In this document: piece by piece, positions 1-9,664 of the stretch
How positions within the stretch are numbered: position 1 is the stretch's first letter
How the letters are laid out: each line of letters begins with the position of its first letter
Source: CAZMXS01 sp964570325
GTDB lineage: Bacteria > Verrucomicrobiota > Kiritimatiellia > CAIQIC01 > CAZMXS01
NCBI GenBank assembly: GCA_964570325.1
Contig: CAZMXS010000026.1
Coordinates: 1 to 54,497, forward strand
Direction: 5' to 3'
Length of the DNA: 54,497 bases
Notes under the pieces: model-generated
Seen by the model: only the letters and a program-made list of their open reading frames with translations
Database searches by the model: none
Told to the model about the DNA's origin: nothing
Translations under genes and position numbers: made by a program

Positions 1-17
1 GATGGGTTCGGCGGTTT

Positions 18-1196
18 TTGGGCAGTCGAACGATCCGGCATGGGTTAGCGCCGGCGGATCGGATCCGACAGTTTGCTGACGAACTGGCGCGCGATCAGTC
101 GTTAAGCGATTGGCTGAGACAGCAAGGTGTACGGGCAGTCGAGCTGTATTTGAATGGTTTCTTGAAGACAGTGCCGGCTGGGGAAGCGCCGACACTTTCG
201 GTGGCCGCATTGCATGTCGTCGCGCCGGTAGATACTCCGGAAGGGGCGTTGAACGAGATGCGTAACTTGTTGCGGTTACGACATTATTCCTACCGGACGG
301 AGTTGACCTATGTGGATTGGTCCCGGCGTTTTTTTGCTTATGCCGCCGAGCACCGCTTGGATTGGAAAGGCGGCGATGCATTTCGGAGTTTCCTTTCCTG
401 GCTGGCATTGGACCGGGATGTGGCAGCCGCGACACAGAATCAGGCGTTCAATGCGCTGCTTTTCCTGCATAGAGATGTGTTGGGTTTGAAGCCGGAAGAA
501 ATCCGGGCGGTTCGAGCAAAGCGCGGACCGAAATTGCCCGTGGTCCTCTCGGTTGAGGAGGTGCAGCGGGTTTTACAGCACGCTGAAGGGATCGGCCGGC
601 TGATGCTGCAATTGATTTATGGGGCGGGCCTGCGTGTTTCGGAACTGACGCGGCTGCGCGTGCAAGATCTGGACTTTGCCAGCCCGCTGCTTTTTGTGCG
701 CGCGGCCAAGGGCGACAAGGATCGCACGACATTGTTGCCGCGGCGGTTGATCGCGTCGATGCAGCAGCAACTGGTTAAAGTGAAAGCGATTCATGAACGA
801 GATCTGGCGGCGGGCTATGGGGCGGTATATCTGCCGGGGGCCCTGGCGGAGAAGTATCCCAACGCGCCGCGCGAGTGGGGTTGGCAGTACGTATTTCCGG
901 CGGCCACCCTGTCAATTGATCCGCGTGGCGGCAGGGTGCGCCGGCATCATATTGGCGACAACGTGGTGCAAAATGCCATGCGCGCGGCCGTGATTCGTTC
1001 GGGGATTGCCAAGCACGCGACGGTGCATACGCTCCGCCACAGCTTCGCGACGCATCTTTTGCTGAAGAACGTGAATATCCGCGAGGTGCAGCAGTATCTT
1101 GGCCATCAGAGCGTGGAGACGACGATGATTTACACGCATGTGATTCGCGGATTGGATTCAACCGCCGAGAGTCCGCTGGACTTGTTGGAAAGATAG
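18..1196 (+). CDS. intI: Integron-type tyrosine recombinase (IntI family), 5' end possibly cut by window edge
   Basis: Site-specific tyrosine recombinase of the integron integrase family, which inserts and excises gene cassettes at attI and attC sites. Catalytic residues are visible at R206 (GLRVSEL), K231, H337 and R340 (HTLRH), H363 (LGH) and nucleophile Y372 (MIYTH). The stretch at about 258-300 (DLAAGYGAVYLP, then EWGWQYVFP) is the insert that separates IntI from XerC/XerD. The protein is 392 residues from a TTG start, while IntI proteins are usually about 320-340. The extra length is a roughly 75-residue N-terminal region ahead of the SAM-like core-binding domain (LRLRHYSYRTE at about 86). 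The frame stays open to base 3, so the true start may lie outside. In integrons attI and the cassettes lie upstream of intI, so any array would be to the left of this window. The 184 bases downstream hold only a short GGGACCGGTCCC palindrome at 1208. Confidence 0.93.
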   Translation: MGSRTIRHGLAPADRIRQFADELARDQSLSDWLRQQGVRAVELYLNGFLKTVPAGEAPTLSVAALHVVAPVDTPEGALNEMRNLLRLRHYSYRTELTYVDWSRRFFAYAAEHRLDWKGGDAFRSFLSWLALDRDVAAATQNQAFNALLFLHRDVLGLKPEEIRAVRAKRGPKLPVVLSVEEVQRVLQHAEGIGRLMLQLIYGAGLRVSELTRLRVQDLDFASPLLFVRAAKGDKDRTTLLPRRLIASMQQQLVKVKAIHERDLAAGYGAVYLPGALAEKYPNAPREWGWQYVFPAATLSIDPRGGRVRRHHIGDNVVQNAMRAAVIRSGIAKHATVHTLRHSFATHLLLKNVNIREVQQYLGHQSVETTMIYTHVIRGLDSTAESPLDLLER

Positions 1197-1380
1197 CGGG
1201 CGGAGCTGGGACCGGTCCCTGATTCTTGTTGACTCAAGCGCCATGGGTGCCTAGGATGCGCCGGAAGTTTGAAAAAATATGTAAAACCGCTAGTAAATCC
1301 TGTGGGAAGTAGTATATCTGCTGGGGCGTTTTCAAGGAGTCGCGGGTTTTCTGTGTCACCACCTGTAAGGAGAGAGAGTC

Positions 1381-4300
1381 ATGTCGTTGGATAAGAAAGT
1401 GGATTATCGCCTCGGCGACGGCGGCGAGTTTGTGATCGAGAACTACAACCATGCCAAGCCATTCGCCAGTTTCTTTCCGGGGATAGCCGGGGCGCATGGC
1501 ATTCCGATGTGGGTTTTCTACGTCAATCGCGCGCAGTGCGTGTGCAGCATGGGCATCGAGGACAAGGAACATCCGATCATGGAGTTCCTCTCGGCCAACT
1601 GGGCGTATGAACTGGCCGGCACGCAGGGCTTTCGCACCTTTGTCAAGATCCTGCAGGGGCGGACGGCTGAATTTTATGAGCCGTTCCAGACGCAGCTCAC
1701 CACGCTGGGCATGAACCGGACCCAGCGGATGATTATTCGTCCGGCGGAACTGACGCTGGAGGAGGAGAATCGGACATTGGGGCTGAAGTTTTCTGTGGAC
1801 TATTTCAATGTGCCGGAAGACACCTACGCCGGGCTGGTCCGTGTTTTGCGCATTGAGAACCGGCGCAAGCAGCCGGTGGCGTTGGAGGTGATGGATGGCC
1901 TGCCGATGGTCATTCCGTACGGGGTGGACAACTACAATCTGAAAAACATGCGCCGGCTGGTGGAGTCGTTCGTCGAGGTGATCAATTACGAGAAGTCCGT
2001 GCCATTCTTTAAAGGCCGCGTAAAGCAAGAGGACCGGCCGGAGGTTGTCCGGATCAAGGAAGGCAATTTTTACATTGGGTTCAACGACCGCGGCGGCCGC
2101 GCACAGATTGTCACTCCGATTGTGGATCCGCAGTTCATCTTCGGCACGCTGACCGACTACTCGTATCCGCAGTGTTTCATTGAGCGCACGCCATTCGTGG
2201 TGGTGCGCGACCGCCAAATACTGGAGAACCGCCTGCCGTCGGGCATGGGCGTATTCAGCGCGACGATTGGTCCGGGCGCGACGCACACCTATTGCTCGAT
2301 CATCGGCCAGACCAATTCGGTGGAGCAACTCAACCGGCTGGCGCCGCGGATTGCGCAACCGGCCTATATCGCGCGCAAGCGCGCGGCCAACAGCGAGCTG
2401 ATTGACCGACTCACGCAGAACAATTTCTGCGTCAGCGCCGCGCGGCCGCTGGACCTGTATGCCCGGCAAAACTTCCTGGACAATGTTCTGCGCGGGGGGT
2501 TCCCCGTCTCGTTCAAGGGCGACGGCAAGGTCACGACGGTGCACCTGTACTCTCGCAAGCATGGCGATTTGGAGCGCGACTACAACGACTACCGGCTGTC
2601 CGCCACCTACTACTCGCAAGGCAACGGCAACTATCGCGACGTGAACCAGAATCGCCGCAACGACCTATTCTTCAATCCGGATGTGCGCGAGAGCAACGTG
2701 GAGCATTTCGCGAACCTGATTCAACTTGACGGTTTCAACCCGCTTGGCGTCAAGGTCGCCAGTTTCCATGTCCGCAACGGCAAGGCATTGGACCAACTGC
2801 TGCGCCGGGCGATGAGCCCGGCGGAGGCGAAACAGGCGCGCGAGTTCTTCCACGGCCGGTTCACGCCGGGCCAGCTCTTTTCGAAGCTGCTGGCGGCCGG
2901 TATCAAGCTGAAGATGGATAACGACCGTTTCCTGGGCGAGGTGCTGGCGTTGTGCGACAAGCACAACGAGACCGACTACGGCCATGGGTACTGGTCCGAC
3001 CACTGGATTTACAACCATGATCTGCTGGAGAATTACCTGGCGCTTTATCCCGAGAACCTGCGCAAGATCCTGCTGGAGAAGAACGACTTCACCTTTTTCG
3101 ACAACCCGCACCGCGTTGTGCCGCGCGACGACAAGTATGTGCTCTGGGAAGGCCGGCCGATGCAGCTCAATGCCGTGACTTGGGACAAGGAAAAAGAGGA
3201 GCTGATCAAAAAGCGCGGCGGCAGCCCATACGAGGCGCGGACTGACTTTGGGCGCGGCGAGATTTATCGCACCACGTTGGTGAACAAAATGTTGTGCCTG
3301 GCGGCGAACAAGCTGGCTTCGCTTGATCCGGAGGGGGTGGGTATTGAAATGGAGTCCGACAAGCCCAACTGGTATGACGCGCTCAACGGCCTGCCCGGGC
3401 AGTTCGGCTCCAGCGTTTGCGAAACCTTGGAGCTTAAACGCATCATCCAGTTCCTGCTGCGTTCGTTCGACGAGCTGGGCCTGCGCGACGACGATCAGTG
3501 GCCGGTGTTTGTGGAGTTGAAAGGCTTCATGGAGCAGCTTCACGAGTTGCTGGACCGGCACTTGACCGACAAGCGGCACACGAACTTCCAGTTCTGGGAT
3601 CAGGCGACGACGGCGAAGGAGAAGTTCCGCGAGCTTACGCGGCTGGGGATCAGCGGCAAAGAGACGCCGGTGACCGTCCGCGAATTGCGCCAGTTCCTTA
3701 ACACGGCACTGAACAAGATCGAGCGCGGAATCCAGCGGGCCTGGGACCGCCAGACCGGGATTTTGAGCACGTATTTTGTCAGCAAGGTCAAGGAATACCA
3801 GTTGATCATGCAGGCGGGGCCGGATGGCCGCAAGCAGGTCAAGCATAACGCGCGCGGGATGCCCTGTTTCCGCGTGAAGAAATTCCAGCACGAGGCGCTG
3901 CCGCTGTTCCTGGAGGGGCCGGTGCATTTCTTGCGGATCGAGAAGGACCGCGAGGCGGCGCGCGACCTGGCGCGGCGGATCAAGGCCAGCGGGCTCTACG
4001 ACCGCAAACTGAAGATGTACAAGGTCAACGAGTCGCTTGAGAGCCAGCCGGCGGAAATCGGCCGGACGAAGGTGTTTTCGCGCGGCTGGCTGGAGAACGA
4101 GTCCATCTGGCTCCACATGGAGTATAAGTACGTGTTGGAATTGCTCCGTTGCGGGCTTTACCGCGAGTTCTACGACGACTTCAAGAAAGTGCTGGTGCCG
4201 TACCTGGACCCGCGGGTTTACGGCCGGAGCATTCTCGAAAACTCGTCCTTCATCTGTTCGAGCGCGAACCCGGATCCGGCCATTCACGGCAACGGATTTG

Positions 4301-4722
4301 TCGCGCGGCTGAGCGGTTCGACGGCCGAGTTCGTGCATATTTTCCTGATGATGGCGGCGGGCGAGAAGCCGTTTACCATTGACCACACCGGCGCGCTGCG
4401 CCTGGAGTTCAAGCCGGCTTTGCCGGCATGGTTGTTTACGTCCAAGGCGGTCACCGCGCGGCTATGGCAGGGCGCGAAGTTGGAAACGGTGACATTTCCG
4501 GCGAACAGTTTCGGCTGGATGTTTCTGGGCGCGACGCTGGTGGTCTTCCACAACCCGAAGCGCAAGGACACGTTCGGGCCGGGCGGCGTGGCGCCGTGCG
4601 CGATCCGGGTGACGGAGCCGGGCGGGAAGGTGACGGCGGTCGCGGGCGGGGTGATCGGCGGGATGCTGGCGCGGCGGATCCGCAACCGCGAGATCAGCCG
4701 GATTGATGTGGATTTGGGTTAA
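1381..4722 (+). CDS. Large cellobiose-phosphorylase-like enzyme (GH94 clan; GH149/GH161-sized)
   Basis: Probable cytoplasmic inverting glycoside phosphorylase; no signal peptide is seen. The N-terminal beta-sandwich has the family-type motif MEFLSANWAYELAG at about 62-75 and GFRTFVKI just after it. The (alpha/alpha)6 barrel shows YGHGYWSDHWIYNHDLLENY at about 535-555 and NWYDALNGLPG, whose D666 sits where GH94 enzymes have the general acid of the DWND motif. At 1113 residues it is much longer than classical cellobiose phosphorylase (about 810) and nearer the beta-1,3-glucan and oligosaccharide phosphorylases of GH149 and GH161. That comparison rests on length and general likeness only, so the substrate is unassigned. 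The start is set by AAGGAG about 9 bases upstream. The next gene begins 18 bases downstream, which makes a two-gene operon with a GH35 enzyme likely. Confidence 0.85.
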   Translation: MSLDKKVDYRLGDGGEFVIENYNHAKPFASFFPGIAGAHGIPMWVFYVNRAQCVCSMGIEDKEHPIMEFLSANWAYELAGTQGFRTFVKILQGRTAEFYEPFQTQLTTLGMNRTQRMIIRPAELTLEEENRTLGLKFSVDYFNVPEDTYAGLVRVLRIENRRKQPVALEVMDGLPMVIPYGVDNYNLKNMRRLVESFVEVINYEKSVPFFKGRVKQEDRPEVVRIKEGNFYIGFNDRGGRAQIVTPIVDPQFIFGTLTDYSYPQCFIERTPFVVVRDRQILENRLPSGMGVFSATIGPGATHTYCSIIGQTNSVEQLNRLAPRIAQPAYIARKRAANSELIDRLTQNNFCVSAARPLDLYARQNFLDNVLRGGFPVSFKGDGKVTTVHLYSRKHGDLERDYNDYRLSATYYSQGNGNYRDVNQNRRNDLFFNPDVRESNVEHFANLIQLDGFNPLGVKVASFHVRNGKALDQLLRRAMSPAEAKQAREFFHGRFTPGQLFSKLLAAGIKLKMDNDRFLGEVLALCDKHNETDYGHGYWSDHWIYNHDLLENYLALYPENLRKILLEKNDFTFFDNPHRVVPRDDKYVLWEGRPMQLNAVTWDKEKEELIKKRGGSPYEARTDFGRGEIYRTTLVNKMLCLAANKLASLDPEGVGIEMESDKPNWYDALNGLPGQFGSSVCETLELKRIIQFLLRSFDELGLRDDDQWPVFVELKGFMEQLHELLDRHLTDKRHTNFQFWDQATTAKEKFRELTRLGISGKETPVTVRELRQFLNTALNKIERGIQRAWDRQTGILSTYFVSKVKEYQLIMQAGPDGRKQVKHNARGMPCFRVKKFQHEALPLFLEGPVHFLRIEKDREAARDLARRIKASGLYDRKLKMYKVNESLESQPAEIGRTKVFSRGWLENESIWLHMEYKYVLELLRCGLYREFYDDFKKVLVPYLDPRVYGRSILENSSFICSSANPDPAIHGNGFVARLSGSTAEFVHIFLMMAAGEKPFTIDHTGALRLEFKPALPAWLFTSKAVTARLWQGAKLETVTFPANSFGWMFLGATLVVFHNPKRKDTFGPGGVAPCAIRVTEPGGKVTAVAGGVIGGMLARRIRNREISRIDVDLG

Positions 4723-4740
4723 GAAAGGAACGCAGTAGAA

Positions 4741-7506
4741 ATGGCGGAAGACATCAAGAAGATTATTCATTATGACCGGCGCAGTTTTATCATCAACGGC
4801 AAGCGCGAGTTGCTGATCGGCGGAGAGTTCCACTACTTCCGGACGCCGCATGAATTGTGGGAGGACCGGATCGTCAAGATGAAGCGGTGCGGGTGCAACC
4901 AGGTTACGACTTACATACCGTGGAACTGGCACGAGCCCCGCGAGGGGCAGGAGCGGTGGGCGGGCGACCAGGATCTCGTCCAGTTCATCAAGCTGTGTCA
5001 AAAGCACGAAATGTTTCTGGTGGTCAAGCCGGGTCCGTACATCTGCGCCGAGTGGGATTTTGGCGGGCATCCGGACTGGCTGCTGGGCAAGAAGATTCGC
5101 CTGCGCGTCCTCAACGACCAGTACCTGGCCTACGTTGAAAAGTGGTATCGGCGCGTGGCCGATGTGATCCGTCCTTATTTGGTGACGCGCGGCGGCAATA
5201 TCATCGCGATCCAGGTCGAGAACGAATATGACCATCTGATTCATTTCGGCGACGAGAAGATCCCGGTGGCGGATGCGATTACATACTTCAAGCGGCTCGA
5301 GGAAATGATGAACCGCTTCGGGATTGATATCCCGAAATTCGCCAACGAAGCCGCTTTTTTGCGCGGCGGCAGCATTATTGATACGCGCACGTATTATCCC
5401 AGCATCCCGTGGTTCTGGAAATGGGAGCTGACAAACTACGACAACAACATCGAGAACGCCAAGAAAGGCCAGCCGGACTGCCCGACCATGATCCTGGAGT
5501 TGCAAAGCGGTTGGTTCACCATGTTCGGCCAGCCGCCGTTCGAGCCGCCGGTCCTGTTGACCGAGGCGGTGACCGCCAGCGCGCTGGCGGCGGGCGCGTC
5601 GTTCCTGAACCTGTATATGTTTGTCGGCGGCACAACCTTCCCTTATTGGGGTTGCCGCGGCGATATCTTCGACCTGTATCCGCCGGGAACCGGCACGACA
5701 ACCAGCTTCGATTTTGGCGGTTCGCCGATCCGCGAGTGGGGCGAATTGATGCCCGGCCGCTATGACTGGGTGAAGATCTTCAACCTCTTCTGCCATGACT
5801 TCAAGTCGCTCATCCTCGAATCGGACGAGGTCAACAACATCAAGCCGCTTTCTGGCGGTGAGCAGGTGGAACTGATCCGCGACGGCAGAGCCGAGATGGA
5901 TGTTGCGCTGGCCAGCCCGTCGGAGAAATTCCGCGTGATTACCAAGCGTCTGGGCGATCAGCATATCGTTTGCGCCCGCAACATGGGCGACGACGACAAA
6001 GTAGTGGACCTGGGCTGGGCGGACACCGGCGCGCCGGTCTTAAAGGGGGTGACGTTCAAGACGCATGAGTCGTTTATCCTGCCGGTGGGCGTGGATATTC
6101 CCGGCACGGATATCAAGGTGGTCCGTTCAACCTCCAGCCTGTTGTTCGCGCGGCAGGTGGACGGCCATGTGGCGTTTGGTTTGTTTGGGAAGCCGGATCG
6201 GGCCGGCGAGACCGTGTTGAACGTGCCGGCGGCGCAGGTCAAGGCGCTCTCCGGCGAGGTGCGGATTTCCGGCGGCGACCAGGCGGTGTTGAATTACACG
6301 CATCGGGGTGTCCTGTTGCTGAAGGTAAAGGAGCATGTGCTGGTCATCCTCGACCAGGATTTGGCGAGCAAGGTGGAGGAAGTTCCCGGCGGCGTGTTGA
6401 TCGCGGATACCTACTTCATCCGCGATATGATCGAGACGGGAAACATTTTGACGTTGAAAGCGGAGATGCGCAACGATTCCAACAATCGCTTCTGGTTCAT
6501 CGGCGGACGGGACATCGCGTCGGTTGCGGCCGATGGCCGGAATCTGCCGGTCCGGCCTGGGGCCGAGGCGGGGCAGGCGACGTTCGAATATCATAATCCG
6601 GCTGATCAGCCGGTGCGGTTTGAATGGCTGGGTGGTTGGAAGGTCAAAGCGGACATTGAAGAGGCCGGGCTGAAGTACCATGACGCCAGTTGGCGGACCC
6701 TGGAGAAGCCGGTTTCGCTGGAGGAGGCCGGCCTGCTGCAGCACGGCTACATCTGGTATCGGATGGACCTGCGGGTGCCCAAAGACGCCAAGGATGTGGC
6801 GTTGTGCGTGCCGGGGAACAACAACGACCGCTTTTACATCTATATCAACGGCAAAGAGATCTGGTGCGGAATCACCGACAAGGCCTGGTGTGGCATCCAG
6901 GAGCATCTCAAGCCGGGCAAAAATGTGGTCGCGGTGCTGTACGAGAATTTCTACCACAACAAGTCGCATCCGCACGAGGGCGCGATCCAGAAGTACAGCG
7001 GCCTCATGGAGCCGGTGTTGGTCACCGGCAATGCCGGCGGCAAGCCGTTCAAGCGGAAAATCACGAAATTCAAGGTTCGCGAGCAGCTTGGCGGCGAGCT
7101 ACAGGGCTATGCTCAACCGGATTGTGATGATTCCAAATGGCTGGCGCTGGCGCCGGCGCGGAAATACGTTGTCGCGATTGACCAAGGCACATTGCACTGG
7201 CTGCGCCGGAAATTCCGGTTCGAGTGCAAACCGGGTTGGCGCGTGGCGGTCAAGTTGCACATTCCGGACGCCAAGGACCGGCTGACGATGTTCATCAACG
7301 GCCGCCCACTAGGCCTGTTCGAACACATCGGCCCGCAGTTCGACTTCTACATTCCGGAAACGTTCCTGCAGGCGGAAAACACGCTGGCCATCGTGCTGGA
7401 AGGCCACAAGACCTTCATGGACGTGGCGAAGGCATACCTGATTGAGCCTGAACTGGGCACGTATTACGAGGCCCGGGAAGTCGAGATCAAGATTATGTTC
7501 AAATAG
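4741..7506 (+). CDS. GH35 beta-galactosidase-type glycoside hydrolase
   Basis: Retaining exo-beta-glycosidase of family GH35, which normally removes terminal beta-galactose. The N-terminal TIM barrel starts with GGEFHYFRTP at about 27-36, followed by TTYIPWNWHEP and KPGPYICAEWDFGG. The acid/base is E162 in QVENEY and the nucleophile is E253 in MILELQSGWF. The C-terminal 500 residues are beta-rich jelly-roll domains (for example YIWYRMDL and NGRPLGLFEHIGPQ) typical of longer GH35 proteins. At 921 residues it is long but within range. No signal peptide is visible, so it should act in the cytoplasm on imported or phosphorylase-trimmed oligosaccharides. It is preceded by AAAGGAACG and lies 18 bases after the phosphorylase-like gene. 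The 120 bases after it contain no gene. Confidence 0.93.
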   Translation: MAEDIKKIIHYDRRSFIINGKRELLIGGEFHYFRTPHELWEDRIVKMKRCGCNQVTTYIPWNWHEPREGQERWAGDQDLVQFIKLCQKHEMFLVVKPGPYICAEWDFGGHPDWLLGKKIRLRVLNDQYLAYVEKWYRRVADVIRPYLVTRGGNIIAIQVENEYDHLIHFGDEKIPVADAITYFKRLEEMMNRFGIDIPKFANEAAFLRGGSIIDTRTYYPSIPWFWKWELTNYDNNIENAKKGQPDCPTMILELQSGWFTMFGQPPFEPPVLLTEAVTASALAAGASFLNLYMFVGGTTFPYWGCRGDIFDLYPPGTGTTTSFDFGGSPIREWGELMPGRYDWVKIFNLFCHDFKSLILESDEVNNIKPLSGGEQVELIRDGRAEMDVALASPSEKFRVITKRLGDQHIVCARNMGDDDKVVDLGWADTGAPVLKGVTFKTHESFILPVGVDIPGTDIKVVRSTSSLLFARQVDGHVAFGLFGKPDRAGETVLNVPAAQVKALSGEVRISGGDQAVLNYTHRGVLLLKVKEHVLVILDQDLASKVEEVPGGVLIADTYFIRDMIETGNILTLKAEMRNDSNNRFWFIGGRDIASVAADGRNLPVRPGAEAGQATFEYHNPADQPVRFEWLGGWKVKADIEEAGLKYHDASWRTLEKPVSLEEAGLLQHGYIWYRMDLRVPKDAKDVALCVPGNNNDRFYIYINGKEIWCGITDKAWCGIQEHLKPGKNVVAVLYENFYHNKSHPHEGAIQKYSGLMEPVLVTGNAGGKPFKRKITKFKVREQLGGELQGYAQPDCDDSKWLALAPARKYVVAIDQGTLHWLRRKFRFECKPGWRVAVKLHIPDAKDRLTMFINGRPLGLFEHIGPQFDFYIPETFLQAENTLAIVLEGHKTFMDVAKAYLIEPELGTYYEAREVEIKIMFK

Positions 7507-7626
7507 CGGTTGCGCCGCGCGCGGCTGCCGAGCGCGCCGTGGCAAAGGCCCGAACGTACCACGCGTGGTCAGCAGCGGTTTGACCGGCGGTCCGACTCGA
7601 GCCGCGGTGACGGTCGGCCCGGCGGA

Positions 7627-8391
7627 TCATTTAACGGGGTTGTTTTCCTGCGGCTGGCTTAGCTTGGCCAGGCGGTCGCGCAGGGCGGCGGCCTTTTCGT
7701 AGTTTTCGTTGGCGACGGCGCGCTGGAGTTCCTCGCGCAGTTGATCCGCCTCGCTCTTGGGTTTCTGGTTGCGCACTTGGCGGAGCAGGTTGTTCAGCAG
7801 TTCGGCCTCCTGGCAATCCGACCCCATCTCGTTTTCGCCATTTTCACTCCAGAATCGGCGGATGTCGTCGAGCGCGTCTTCCAGCACGCCGACGGCTTCC
7901 TCGAAGTGGTGGGCCTCAACGGCGCGTTCGGCGCGGGCCCGCGCGTTCATCATGCGGATGTAGGGGAAAAACTGCTCGAATTGCCAGGACAGATCGTCGT
8001 CTTCGGCGAAATCCATCACCATATCGAGGATGGCGAGATTGTGCTCGGTGTCCTCGATGACCCCCTCCAGGTTGCGCAGGGCATAGAAGGCCAGGTACCG
8101 ATAATAATACTGCATGGCCTCCTGCTGGAGCCCGGCGCAGGCCTCATGATCCAAGTTGAGCGCCGGGGTAGTGGTGGAGGCGCGTTCCTGTGATCGGTAG
8201 TATTCCAAAAGCGAATCATAGCCGTGCGGCCGCCGGCCGTCGGGTCGGCCCTCGACCTCCATCTGGAACAAGCCGAGGTCGAGCCGCAACTGGACTTTCG
8301 GTTTCCCGTCGCTGCCGATGATCCAACGGGCATTGATGCTGGTCGGGTCGTAGCTCCAACCTTTGATGATGCCTGAAATATCCAAGCTCAT
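7627..8391 (-). CDS. UVR-motif protein with helical repeat middle region
   Basis: A 254-residue protein of unknown role. The last 40 residues form a UvrB/UvrC (UVR) motif, LREELQRAVANENYEKAAAL, a paired helix used for protein-protein contact in UvrB, UvrC, ClpC and McsA-type proteins. The N-terminal 60 residues resemble a small beta domain (ISGIIKGWSYDP, then VQLRLDLGLFQMEVEG). The centre is alpha-helical with a TPR-like look (HFEEAVGVLEDALDDIRRFW). There is no zinc-finger CxxC pair, so it is not McsA itself. It is divergent from gcvT across about 100 AT-rich bases that may hold both promoters (TATAGATATATAG near 8405). It is probably cytoplasmic. A regulatory or DNA-repair partner is only an inference from the UVR motif. 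Confidence 0.8.
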   Translation of the reverse strand: MSLDISGIIKGWSYDPTSINARWIIGSDGKPKVQLRLDLGLFQMEVEGRPDGRRPHGYDSLLEYYRSQERASTTTPALNLDHEACAGLQQEAMQYYYRYLAFYALRNLEGVIEDTEHNLAILDMVMDFAEDDDLSWQFEQFFPYIRMMNARARAERAVEAHHFEEAVGVLEDALDDIRRFWSENGENEMGSDCQEAELLNNLLRQVRNQKPKSEADQLREELQRAVANENYEKAAALRDRLAKLSQPQENNPVK

Positions 8392-8494
8392 GTTAGCCTT
8401 CCACTTATAGATATATAGCGGGCGAATGATTTTTTTTCAAATGCATCGGGCGAAAAAAATCGCCGCGGCCCGGGCGATCCGGTATATTGGTCGC

Positions 8495-9580
8495 ATGAAT
8501 CGCACGCCATTATTTGCAGCGCACGTTCAACTGGGCGCCCGGATGGGGCCGTTCGGCGGCTGGGACATGCCGATCCAGTATGCCGGCATTTTGATTGAGC
8601 ACGAACACACGCGGACCCAGTGCTCGATTTTTGACATTTGTCACATGGGCGAGTTTGATTTGCATGGTCCGACCGCCGCCGCGGATCTCGAGCGCCTGCT
8701 GACCCAGAATGTTTCCGGCCTGGCGGTCGGACAATGCCGCTATGGCTATCTCTTGCGCGATGACGGCGGCGTGCTGGACGATTTGACCTGCTACCGGCTT
8801 GACGCCGATCATTTCTGGCTGGTGGTCAATGCCGGCACATGCGAACAGGACGCGCGCTGGATTCGCGCGCATCTCTCGCCCAAGACGGTTTTCACCGACC
8901 TTTCGTCGCGCACCGGGAAGATTGATATCCAAGGGCCGACCGCGCGCGAGGAAACGGAGAAGATCCTGGGAACCCGGTTGCCGGACCTGGGGTATTTCCG
9001 ATTTATCAAGCTGATGCTGGACGGCACGGCCTGTATGCTCAGCCGCACGGGCTATACCGGCGAGTTCGGTTACGAGCTGTATTGCCCGATGAGTGAAACG
9101 GAGCGTTTCTGGAACAAGTTGCTGGAGAACGACAATATCCAGCCGGCCGGGCTGGGGGCGCGCGACACGCTGCGGCTGGAGATGGGCTACCCGCTTTATG
9201 GGCACGAACTCGGGCTGGGCCGCACGCCGATCGCCTTGAGCCACGGTATGTTTATTGACAACAACAAGGAGTACATCGGCAAGCCGGCGGTCATGCGCGA
9301 CTTGGAGCAGGGCGTGCCGCGCAACCTGGTCGGACTGCGGCTCGAAACCCGCCGCGCGGCCCGAGCGCATGACGTGGTTCAATTGGCCGGCCGGCCGGTC
9401 GGAGAGGTGACCAGCGGCTCGCTTGCGCCGAGCCTGGGCGTGGCCGTGGCAATGGCTTATTTGGATCGGGAATTATGTGCGGCGGGGCAGGAAGTGGAGA
9501 TTGTTGCGCGGGGCGCGACATTGGGCGCAACGGTTGTTCATCTGCCGTTTTACACCAAGGGGACCGCGCGGCGGAAATGA
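8495..9580 (+). CDS. gcvT: Glycine cleavage system T protein (aminomethyltransferase)
   Basis: T protein of the glycine cleavage complex. It releases ammonia from aminomethyl-lipoyl-H protein and passes the C1 unit to tetrahydrofolate. It has 361 residues, the usual size. Visible landmarks are GPFGGWDMPIQYAG near the start, the FDICHMGEF strand, GYTGEFGYELY in the middle and GLGARDTLRLEMGYPLYGHEL in the folate-binding domain. The reading frame extends 23 codons further upstream, but the ATG at 8495 gives the family N-terminus (NRTPLF); no clear Shine-Dalgarno sequence precedes it. The order gcvT-gcvPA-gcvPB on one strand with short gaps suggests an operon. No gcvH or lpd gene is in the window, and no glycine riboswitch was recognised upstream. 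Confidence 0.95.
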   Translation: MNRTPLFAAHVQLGARMGPFGGWDMPIQYAGILIEHEHTRTQCSIFDICHMGEFDLHGPTAAADLERLLTQNVSGLAVGQCRYGYLLRDDGGVLDDLTCYRLDADHFWLVVNAGTCEQDARWIRAHLSPKTVFTDLSSRTGKIDIQGPTAREETEKILGTRLPDLGYFRFIKLMLDGTACMLSRTGYTGEFGYELYCPMSETERFWNKLLENDNIQPAGLGARDTLRLEMGYPLYGHELGLGRTPIALSHGMFIDNNKEYIGKPAVMRDLEQGVPRNLVGLRLETRRAARAHDVVQLAGRPVGEVTSGSLAPSLGVAVAMAYLDRELCAAGQEVEIVARGATLGATVVHLPFYTKGTARRK

Positions 9581-9649
9581 GTGAGGCGAACCCCCGCCGT
9601 CCGGTCCGCATTTTTTTCATAAACAAGCCGGATGGGGGACGGGCTTTTC

Positions 9650-9655
9650 AAGGAG
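9650..9655 (+). promoter_or_regulatory. Ribosome binding site that fixes the gcvPA start
   Basis: AAGGAG lies 9 bases before the ATG at 9665. The same frame has an earlier ATG at 9632, but that start has no such site and would add 11 residues absent from the family N-terminus. Confidence 0.7.
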
Positions 9656-9664
9656 TTACCGATT

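Noticed and set aside
18..1196. XerC/XerD-type chromosome resolution recombinase
   Set aside because: The IntI-specific insert with EWGWQYVFP is present, which Xer proteins lack.
1234..2619. Long open frames antisense to the phosphorylase-like gene (also 2665-4386 minus and 4462-5964 minus)
   Set aside because: They mirror a well-supported coding strand, lack ribosome sites and recognisable domains, and are expected in GC-rich DNA.
8392..8494. Glycine riboswitch before gcvT
   Set aside because: The gap is only 103 bases, and no aptamer-like conserved core was recognised.
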